Shown piece by piece: positions 55,701-62,410 of a stretch of 64,000 nucleotides of DNA. This DNA comes from Paenibacillus whitsoniae. Its GTDB lineage: Bacteria > Bacillota > Bacilli > Paenibacillales > NBRC-103111. The stretch spans positions 3,682 through 67,681 of the forward strand of contig NZ_RXHU01000034.1 of NCBI RefSeq assembly GCF_003955665.1, given 5' to 3'. Position 1 is the first letter of the stretch. The number at the start of each line of letters is the position of its first letter. The position numbers were made by a program, and so were the translations under genes. Under the pieces are notes generated by a model. That model ran no database searches. It was not told the DNA's origin and worked only from the letters and a program-made list of their open reading frames with translations.

Positions 55701-58463
55701 GGTTCCGTTATAGAGAATCCAGGAGGAGGTACCGTCTGCAACTTTCCGGTACCCGATGCGGCCTCCGCTGCCGCTCTTGTTCTGCCGGTCGAAGACATAA
55801 AACGTTGCCGTCTCCGGAATAACCGGCGGTGTCTTCATTTTGAAGCTCAGCTCATAATTACTGAATTCGCTTTCATTTAGCGTCGTTGCGCCCATCAACA
55901 GCTTATACATATGGTTGCCGTCGCCCATATCCACGATGCTTCGATTGGCATCGCTCGGCCATCCGTTCCGGCCGCTTTCAAAATCCGTATAATCCATGAT
56001 CCCGTCACCGACTTCAACCGTGACATGAATTTCATCCTTCAACAGCGGGTTGTCTGCAGAAACCGCAGTAATCACTGCTTCTCCCAAATTAACCCCTTTC
56101 AGCTTACCGCTCGCATCCACCTTCACGATATCGGGATTGCTGGAAGTAAACTGGACGGCTGGATTGGTTGCGTTCCAAGGAAGAACGGCATAATTCAAGG
56201 AATACAATTTTCCGATTCCAATAGCGACCGCATCCTCATATAGTTTGACGCCGTTAACAGGGATCAGGTCGGCGGACAGCAATGGCCCCACCTTGCCTGA
56301 GGTTCCCATCTCACTGAACGGGATATTCGGGAATCCCGGAATATGCTGGAATACTTCCGCATCCGGTTTCAGATTCAGATCGCCGCCCGCCAGGTTCACG
56401 AAGCCCGGATCCCGGTCCGCCACCCAGTTGCTCGCATACTGCAAAAGATTGCGGGGATCAAGCGCCCCTTGCGCATTTGTGCTGGCATTTCTCGTCTTCG
56501 TCGGGTTGTAGACCACATTATTCTGGAACGTGTTGGTATCCGGATAATAGCGGTTTTCCGTGAAGAAGTCTGCCAACTCCGGGTATTTCTCCATATGCGG
56601 CGTGCCTACAAAGTTATTGTTTTTCTCGAACAAAGTATGCCACGGCCCCATATAGTTCTTGTTAATCTGTTGATCCGGGCCGTCTCCCAGGTAGAGATCC
56701 GCAAATTCGTAAGGAACCTTGGCATCGATGAACAGATTGTTGCGGGTGCTGATATGAGAGCCGCCATTATTCAGAACCGCGGAGTTGCCCATCTTATAGA
56801 AGACATTCTCTTCAATGGTAATACCCATAGTGAAGTTGTCGGGATAAATCCCCTGCACCCCGGCTTTGCCTTCCCCGATGTTATGGAAATAGTTCCTCCG
56901 GATCACAGAGCCCCGCTCCTGCGGCGATGCGCCCAGATTCATATAGATGGCGCCGAGATCCGAGAAGGTTTTGCAGACATCATAGATATTGTTGTATTCC
57001 ACCAGATGGTCGTTGCCGAAAATCAGGATACCCGGATGAGGGGCATCATGTATCTCGCTGTGTGTGACTCGGTTCCCCACCCCCGTCAGAATCACAGCCG
57101 GGTTATACGCCTTATGATAATAGGCGAAATCATGAATGTGGCTGTTCACCACGGCATTGTTGCCTGGTACGAGCGACTGCTTATCGCCGCCGTTCAGGAT
57201 GACGGCCGTTCCCCCAATATGGTGGATATGGGTGGAGATGACGGCATGGTTAACGCCATCGGCCTTGGCGAAGTCGTTGTACAACCAACGGCTCGGAGCA
57301 TTGATCCGTACGCCGCCGTTGGTAAAGTTGCGGATTTCGCTATTTATAATTTGCACATGGTCGCCGCCCATGATCACTGCCGCCGAATCCCGGCCATTCT
57401 CCAAGATCAGGTCCTCAAAATTTACAAACGACGTATTGACCGTATTGATAAGCGGAGTTTTCAGCATGGAAACGGTAATCTCGGGATTATCGGCTTCAAA
57501 GGCAGCCGTTGGCAAGAAATACAGCTTGCCCTTGCTTCTGTCGATATAATATTCCCCCGGCATATCGATTTCTTCCAGCAAGTTTTGAGCGAAATGGAAA
57601 TCCGGATACCAGTTTTTGAACAAGCCGCTCATTTCTCCATAGGCCAAGGTGATGGTTTTATTGGTTGTGTTAATGGCGGCAACTTTGTTGTAGGACCATT
57701 CCCAGCTATAGCCGAAAATCCCATCCAGCCAAATATCGTCCGCCTGTGTCCACAAATCTGGACGTTCATAGGGGTACTTGAAGGTGCCTCCACGAGTCTG
57801 CAGGTCGGCATCCTTGCGGGTCGGGCCCGGATCCAGGATGTCGCCCATCTGGACAGTTCCGTTGTTGGGCCAGCGGGCCAGCGTCATGCCTTGCCCGTCG
57901 ATGTAGAGCTCCATCGGCGGAACATCGCTGACATCATTGGCCAGGTAATATCCGTGCCGGCTCATGACGCCGTAATCGGTGATGCCATGCCCGCTCAGAT
58001 CCGCCTGCATCACCTTGGTTCGGGCATCCGTGCTGATGATCCGGTTCAGAACGGCAGTGTCCGTCACAGGGGTGAACCAGCTTTTCTCCAACTCCAAGCC
58101 CCCGTTCAATCGTACACTTTCACCCGGATAGGCTTTGTAGGTAATCGGCTTATCCGCCGTTCCGGAATCCTGCTCCCCCAGCAAAAAGCTGGACAACCTG
58201 CTGTAGTTCCCGCCACGAAGATAGACCGTCACGCCGCCGTCCGGCAGACCTGAGGTTTGCTTCAGTTGGCGGATGACATCTCTAGCTTTTTCCAAAGTTT
58301 GGAAAGGTGACGCCAGTGTGCCAGAATTGGAATCGCTTCCATTATTCGATACATAAAAAATGGCACCGGGTGCAGAAGCCTCCTCCGCCTGAACTCCCCC
58401 GAACGGGATGCCGGTGAGCAGCAATGCGGTAAGCAAAAAGACGATAACCTTTCTTCTCCACAT
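52725..58463 (-). CDS. Giant secreted beta-helix enzyme with cohesin-like and dockerin domains (locus C)
   Basis: 1912 residues from the ATG at 58463 (M-W-R-R-K), nine bases after ggagga; the ATG at 58472 is too close to that site. A signal peptide is followed by a right-handed beta-helix (about 30-735) with F-Y-V-S-N-N-G-S-D-S-N-S-G-T and repeated histidine turns, like GH141 and related helix enzymes. Then come BIG2 735-817; concanavalin-like 820-995; BIG2 998-1078; concanavalin-like 1080-1253; BIG2 1256-1340; concanavalin-like 1343-1520; BIG2 1530-1610; fibronectin III 1617-1707; cohesin-like 1710-1850; dockerin 1853-1912 with loops D-L-N-G-D-G and D-L-N-N-D-G, both complete. GH141 membership (fucosidase or xylanase) is tentative. 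Confidence 0.88.
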   Translation of the reverse strand: MWRRKVIVFLLTALLLTGIPFGGVQAEEASAPGAIFYVSNNGSDSNSGTLASPFQTLEKARDVIRQLKQTSGLPDGGVTVYLRGGNYSRLSSFLLGEQDSGTADKPITYKAYPGESVRLNGGLELEKSWFTPVTDTAVLNRIISTDARTKVMQADLSGHGITDYGVMSRHGYYLANDVSDVPPMELYIDGQGMTLARWPNNGTVQMGDILDPGPTRKDADLQTRGGTFKYPYERPDLWTQADDIWLDGIFGYSWEWSYNKVAAINTTNKTITLAYGEMSGLFKNWYPDFHFAQNLLEEIDMPGEYYIDRSKGKLYFLPTAAFEADNPEITVSMLKTPLINTVNTSFVNFEDLILENGRDSAAVIMGGDHVQIINSEIRNFTNGGVRINAPSRWLYNDFAKADGVNHAVISTHIHHIGGTAVILNGGDKQSLVPGNNAVVNSHIHDFAYYHKAYNPAVILTGVGNRVTHSEIHDAPHPGILIFGNDHLVEYNNIYDVCKTFSDLGAIYMNLGASPQERGSVIRRNYFHNIGEGKAGVQGIYPDNFTMGITIEENVFYKMGNSAVLNNGGSHISTRNNLFIDAKVPYEFADLYLGDGPDQQINKNYMGPWHTLFEKNNNFVGTPHMEKYPELADFFTENRYYPDTNTFQNNVVYNPTKTRNASTNAQGALDPRNLLQYASNWVADRDPGFVNLAGGDLNLKPDAEVFQHIPGFPNIPFSEMGTSGKVGPLLSADLIPVNGVKLYEDAVAIGIGKLYSLNYAVLPWNATNPAVQFTSSNPDIVKVDASGKLKGVNLGEAVITAVSADNPLLKDEIHVTVEVGDGIMDYTDFESGRNGWPSDANRSIVDMGDGNHMYKLLMGATTLNESEFSNYELSFKMKTPPVIPETATFYVFDRQNKSGSGGRIGYRKVADGTSSWILYNGTWATVKENKLPTQDLQANTVYNFKIIVKGADISVYVDDKLKLKATDTTHNASGQVGFYAGGFNNLLFDDIKFSVPGKDVTGLLFDKSSYNMVMGEELPLVVSYDPSDTADRAVVWHSSHPEIATVNENGVVSALSKGETVISVTSAVNPAATASVTINVSDIMLSTNFDSGANGWPVDPNRSIVTVNGNKMYRIVKGANALHPKIFQNYDLTFKLKTPAVMPDLGSFYVYDRQVSGKSGIIGYKKLADGTSQWILYNKDWATLKAVNMPDQDLKPDTQYQIRIIADGTNIRVYVNGVLRLEGSNPTSNPSGTIGFYVGGFSEMWFDDVVVSIVKLPVTAIQATPANLSLEPGGSGQIEATVMPANATDRRIRWSTSNPAVATVTDTGMVTAVASGTAVITVVSLDDETVKAEIPVSVVAAEYPIFNLDEHLNDREHWTKSESVTFGNGTVKMKSNGVYGYNGAKFGSGLIRFKAKIDEYGPTSGWYGFAVRSERTGDPAWVGSNTGYLVVIKENQIELQSWKPGQKMLEILPNTALLPHGEYQIDIGAIQTPAGVRFIMNVDGNPVLNYLDNDGNTRIGAEGYLNVYTYNNGDNVIELKPMQGQGNVIESIRLDEEQISLAVGESRLAVTQAVYTDQSVTQVTYGVTYTTDHPEIAVVNGSGILTAVSAGTTKLTAEYQGKRAEAIVIVTQGQVPGDVAPPVWTSGTLTVMGKDTTSVSLAWSGASDHIGVTKYRVYKDGQEVATVAGTAYTVDGLSSDTAYTFQVQAGDAAGNWSADGPVTTVKTNGADLPVTASGTLTGSPTVQGGKEYELTFSLEQVTGKIVGEDLTIGFDPALFQFVSVDSLLPNVAIVTQKVNADNVRLILAGTGGIGSAVTADGGVLKLKFIAKSLSPGQQAEGQFTVQPNVITNSKGLESQVVTAPLPVSILTIELGDLNGDGKFSIGDLGILIGIYGKTDADPEWSLYKAADLNNDGEIGLIDLTMIAGKIIGE

Positions 58464-58609
58464 GATCTTCATTCCTCCATTCAAATATGGCATGGAAAAG
58501 CCGCAGGCCGGCCATCTGTTTCCGTTTGATGACTGAACCTGCAGCACTCCTTAAACCCGATGATTGGCTATCCTTTCATAAACGGCCGCCATCCCAACTG
58601 CACAACCGC

Positions 58610-60130
58610 TTACTTCACCAGTCCCTTTTTCGTCAGGTACTCGTTAAACTGCTTGGTAACCTCTGCCACGTACTTGTCTTCGCCCGCTTTCTTCAGTCTG
58701 TCGTACAAAGCCGGCCACGTTGCGTCAAAATCAAGGGTACCTGTCGTAAGACCCTTCTTATATTCGCCCCATACCGCGTTCAGATTGGCGATTTCCGTGA
58801 TGACCGGCTCGGAATTGAATTTAAAGTCGCCGATCGGATTTACGTTCTTGGTAGCGTTGATTTTCTTAGTCTCCTCCCAGATGTTGGCCGGTTGGCCTTC
58901 CTTCAGATAGGAGTTGAACACGCTGCCGAATACCCAATCCATATTCGGTTTGTAGCGGGAATCCGCCTTCGCTTTCACTACATTGTCGGATAGCTTGTCG
59001 TAGTGGACACCCTCAATGCCGTTGGCAATCAGGTTGTACAGCGTTTTGTCGGAGTTGACCAGATCAAGCAGCATCATAGCCCGGTCCGGATTCTGGGACG
59101 TTCTGCTGATCGCCTGGTTGGTCGTGGCGGAATAGCCGTTAGAGAACCAGTCGGTTACCGGAATGGAAATGATATCATTGCCGCCGTTTTTCGCCTTCAC
59201 TTCCGCTTCGACGCCCGGCTTCAGGACATTGTTGAATTGAACGGCCATTTGTCCCTTTGTTTCATAATCAGCCATCTTGGCCGTTGCCGCATCTTTAAAG
59301 ATATAGCCGGCCTTGTACCATTTGCTGGCCAGTCTGAAATTGTCAAGATCCTCTTGCGGGTAGCGGTAGAGCTTGTAGCTGTTATCTCCCTTTTTGATAT
59401 AGAAGTGATCGTCGAGCCCAGGCACAACCCAGAACATCTCGCTGTTCAAGCCGGTCACCGCGCTGCTGAATGTACTGCCGAACGGAATGATATCCTTCTC
59501 GTTTTGCTTGATCTGCTCCAGGAACGGCTCGATATCCGTAATCTTTTTGATCGAAGCCGTATCTAGCTTGTATTTGTCCGCAAATCGCTTTTGAATGAGG
59601 AAGCCGAGGCGGTTTCCGTTAATCTGCTGGTTGGGGATGCCGTAAATTTTGCCGTCGATGCTCAGTCCGTCCCACATGACTTGCGGTACATCCTTCTTCA
59701 AGTTAGGTGCGTTCTTCGCCAGCAAATCATCCAGGGGTTGAATGGCGCCCTTCCGTACCAGTTCCTCCTGCTTAAGCAGATAGCCGGTCCAGAGAATATC
59801 GAACTTCTCGCCTGCGGCCAGAATGGTGTTCATTTTTTGAGGATAGTCGCTGATCGGCACCGGCATCATCTTTACCGTCGCATTCAGTTTTTCCTTGGTG
59901 ATCTTGTTGACTTCTTGCTCTACCGTCTGTTGATCCGGCTGCATCTGGGACAATGGGTAATACCAGGTGAGCTCGACCGGAGTCAGCTTTTGGTTTGCTG
60001 CCGTCGCAGACGCGCTGCCCGAAGGTGATGCGCTTCCTGCAGCGGTTGAACCGCCACCGTCTTTTCCACAACCGGCGATGACCGTAGCGACTAGCGATAG
60101 TGCCAGAGATGTCTTTATCCATTTTTTCAT
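58610..60130 (-). CDS. Sugar ABC transporter solute-binding lipoprotein (locus C)
   Basis: 506 residues from the ATG at 60130 (aggagg nine bases upstream). The signal peptide has lipobox V-I-A-G-C with C21, then a Gly/Ser/Ala tether, then a family 1 solute-binding fold. It is closely similar in plan to the locus A binding protein (for example the shared N-P-D-R-A-M-M-L-L-D-L and G-I-E-G-V-H-Y segments). It sits between the permeases and the giant enzyme, as in locus B, and should bind that enzyme's products. Confidence 0.92.
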   Translation of the reverse strand: MKKWIKTSLALSLVATVIAGCGKDGGGSTAAGSASPSGSASATAANQKLTPVELTWYYPLSQMQPDQQTVEQEVNKITKEKLNATVKMMPVPISDYPQKMNTILAAGEKFDILWTGYLLKQEELVRKGAIQPLDDLLAKNAPNLKKDVPQVMWDGLSIDGKIYGIPNQQINGNRLGFLIQKRFADKYKLDTASIKKITDIEPFLEQIKQNEKDIIPFGSTFSSAVTGLNSEMFWVVPGLDDHFYIKKGDNSYKLYRYPQEDLDNFRLASKWYKAGYIFKDAATAKMADYETKGQMAVQFNNVLKPGVEAEVKAKNGGNDIISIPVTDWFSNGYSATTNQAISRTSQNPDRAMMLLDLVNSDKTLYNLIANGIEGVHYDKLSDNVVKAKADSRYKPNMDWVFGSVFNSYLKEGQPANIWEETKKINATKNVNPIGDFKFNSEPVITEIANLNAVWGEYKKGLTTGTLDFDATWPALYDRLKKAGEDKYVAEVTKQFNEYLTKKGLVK

Positions 60131-60167
60131 TCTGCATGACCTCCTGAAATTCTCGTTATGTTCTATG

Positions 60168-61052
60168 TTAACCCTTAAGGGAGCCAACCGTTAAGCCTTT
60201 TACAAAAAATCTTTGGAAAAACGGGAAGATGACCAGCATAGGCCCCCCGGCCAAAACCGCAATCGCCATCCGGGCGGAGTTATTCGGAAATTCCGACAAG
60301 TTAATCCCCATCTGACTGGAAAACTCCGAATTGGAGGTCAAGTACTCCATACTGTTCAAAATCCGTACCAAGAGGAGCTGCAGCGGAACCAGCTTCTGAT
60401 TGTCGATATACAGCATCGCATTGAACCATTCATTCCAATAGGTGAATGAAATGAGCAGACCCATCGTAGCCAAAGCCGGTTTGGAGAGCGGAATGATGAT
60501 CGTAAAGAAAATCCGGAATTCTTTGGCACCGTCCATTTTGGCAGATTCAATAATCTCCTGCGGAATCTTGGACATAAAACCTTTCATAACCATAATATTA
60601 AAAGGTGAGAGCAGCACAGGGAGAATAAGGGCAAACAGCGTATCCTTCATATGCAGATACTGCGTGATGAGAATGTAGACCGGAACGAGCCCCCCGCTGA
60701 ACAGCATGGTGAAAAAGACATAAAAAGTGGTAATCCGGTTATAGCGGTAATCCTTCCTGGAGATGACATAAGCGGTCATAGCCGTCACGAACAGACCGGA
60801 CAAGGTGCCGACTACTGTGATGAAAGCCGTGATGCCGTAGGCTTGAAGGATAATTTCCGGAGTCTCAAGAACATATCGGTACGCATCCAGGCTAAAAGAT
60901 TCCGGGATAAACCGGTAACCGTTCTTGAGAATACTGGCTTCACTCGTCACCGAAATAATGACAACTAACACAAAGGGCAGCACCATCAGGATGGAAATGA
61001 TGATAAACACCAGATGGATAAGACCCTGATACGGTTCGAATTTGGTTTTCAT
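60168..61052 (-). CDS. Carbohydrate ABC transporter permease (YtcP-like, locus C)
   Basis: 294 residues with six transmembrane helices. EAA loop I-E-S-A-K-M-D-G-A near 190 and C-terminus G-L-T-V-G-S-L-K-G. The ribosome site aaggagg lies before the ATG. It forms the importer channel with the LplB-like protein upstream; the ATPase is not in the window. Confidence 0.93.
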   Translation of the reverse strand: MKTKFEPYQGLIHLVFIIISILMVLPFVLVVIISVTSEASILKNGYRFIPESFSLDAYRYVLETPEIILQAYGITAFITVVGTLSGLFVTAMTAYVISRKDYRYNRITTFYVFFTMLFSGGLVPVYILITQYLHMKDTLFALILPVLLSPFNIMVMKGFMSKIPQEIIESAKMDGAKEFRIFFTIIIPLSKPALATMGLLISFTYWNEWFNAMLYIDNQKLVPLQLLLVRILNSMEYLTSNSEFSSQMGINLSEFPNNSARMAIAVLAGGPMLVIFPFFQRFFVKGLTVGSLKG

Positions 61053-61074
61053 ACAAGGCCTCCTTTCAGTACTC

Positions 61075-61124
61075 CCACCAAAGTGACGCCTATGCTCTGA
61101 AGCTTATTCCGATTACTTTGGCGG
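61075..61124 (-). promoter_or_regulatory. Hairpin between the two locus C permease genes
   Basis: ccaccaaagt (61075-61084) faces actttggcgg (61115-61124), with one mismatch and a 30-nt loop. No T run follows, so it is probably an RNA-stability element inside the operon. Confidence 0.4.
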
Positions 61125-61140
61125 GGACCCTCAATTTTAC

Positions 61141-62145
61141 TTACCATAAAGAGTGATCCGGGTTGATTTTTTTGACGATGCCGTTAGCGAGAAGCACCAG
61201 CACCAGGCCCACAACGGACTGGTATAATCCGGTGGCGGCGGACATCCCTACATTGCCCAGCTCGCGAAGCGAACGGTAGACATAGGTGTCGATGACATCC
61301 GTGGTCCCATAGATGAAGCCGGAATTATTCGGAATGAAATAGTGCAGACCGAAATCTCCCCGGAACATGCCGCCAATGGACAGGATCAACATGATGATGA
61401 CCAGCGGCGACAAGAGAGGGATGGTAATGCTTACGGCCATCTGTCTTTTGGTTGCGCCGTCAATCTTAGCGGCTTCGTAATACTCGCTGTTAATGCCCAT
61501 AATTCCCGCAAAGTAAATCAGCGTGGAGAAGCCGACCGCTTTCCAAATATGAAAGATGACCAGAATAAAGGGCCAGACTCCCGGTCTTTGATACCAACTG
61601 ATCGGATCCACCCCGAAGGAAGCCAGCATCCCGTTCAGAAAGCCTTCAGAATGATTCAGGAACGCATACGCGATATATCCGACCAACACCCACGAGAGAA
61701 AATGAGGCAAAAACAGCGAAGTCTGATAGAATTTCGTCCATTTGGCCCGGATTTCATTCAACAAAACAGCAAATAAGAGCGCGATACAGGTCGTCAATAT
61801 CATATAAGCGGCATTGTATAGGACCGTGTTGCGGGTGATGCGCCAGGCTGCATCCCCGGTGAACAAGTATTTGAAGTTATCCAGTCCCGCCCAATCGCTT
61901 CCGAATATTCCTTTATCGTACCTGTATTTTTTGAAAGCGATGATTAACCCGACCATGGGAAGGTACGCGAAAATCAGTTTGTACACGACACCCGGCAGGG
62001 ATAAAAGAAACAGCTCCCGGTTTCTCCAGAAATGATGCAGTTCTCTTCCTACAAAGGATTTAGCTTTGGGCTTCCGGCTGAGCGCTCCGGATAAAGCGGC
62101 TTGGCTCGTTTCCCCGCTCATAGCGGAATTCTCTTTACTCAGCAT
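61141..62145 (-). CDS. Carbohydrate ABC transporter permease (LplB-like, locus C)
   Basis: 334 residues with six transmembrane helices after a charged N-terminus of about 45 residues. EAA loop Y-Y-E-A-A-K-I-D-G-A near 230. The ribosome site aggagga precedes the ATG. It is the first gene of the locus C transport operon; a pair of 9-bp direct repeats lies about 78-117 bases upstream. Confidence 0.93.
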   Translation of the reverse strand: MLSKENSAMSGETSQAALSGALSRKPKAKSFVGRELHHFWRNRELFLLSLPGVVYKLIFAYLPMVGLIIAFKKYRYDKGIFGSDWAGLDNFKYLFTGDAAWRITRNTVLYNAAYMILTTCIALLFAVLLNEIRAKWTKFYQTSLFLPHFLSWVLVGYIAYAFLNHSEGFLNGMLASFGVDPISWYQRPGVWPFILVIFHIWKAVGFSTLIYFAGIMGINSEYYEAAKIDGATKRQMAVSITIPLLSPLVIIMLILSIGGMFRGDFGLHYFIPNNSGFIYGTTDVIDTYVYRSLRELGNVGMSAATGLYQSVVGLVLVLLANGIVKKINPDHSLW

Positions 62146-62222
62146 TAATTAGCTCCTCCTGTCCGATATGCTTGCTACCGCCTTGCAGGTCTAACAATAG
62201 GGGAAGGATGGGAGAAACGCTA

Positions 62223-62262
62223 CTGTACATACGCAAGATTTCTGTAAAAACACCTGTACATA
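62223..62262 (-). promoter_or_regulatory. Direct repeats before the locus C transport operon
   Basis: Minus strand tatgtacag occurs twice (62262-62254 and 62231-62223), 31 bp apart, about three helical turns. A related tttacag lies between. A weak -10 (tattgt) follows about 23 bases downstream. These are candidate sites for the AraC-type regulator at 62411. Confidence 0.5.
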
Positions 62263-62323
62263 TTCCATTTTGCTGAAGCCGAAGGCCTTTCCCGCCAAAG
62301 ATAAGCTCGCTGACATGTAAAAA

Positions 62324-62350
62324 AGCCCTCCGTTCATAGAACGGAAGGCT
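62324..62350 (-). terminator. Terminator after membrane-bound AraC gene
   Basis: agccctccgttc/gaacggaaggct stem with a 3-nt loop and six T on the minus strand. Confidence 0.85.
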
Positions 62351-62410
62351 TGGACTGTACAAAGGTTTTGAGCAGGAAAAAGGTTCGAGAAATGTGAACG
62401 CTGGGCTGCT

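Noticed and set aside
56343..58253. 636-codon open frame antisense to the beta-helix domain of the locus C giant
   Set aside because: Shadow of the GC-rich giant gene. It has no ribosome site and no recognisable domain.
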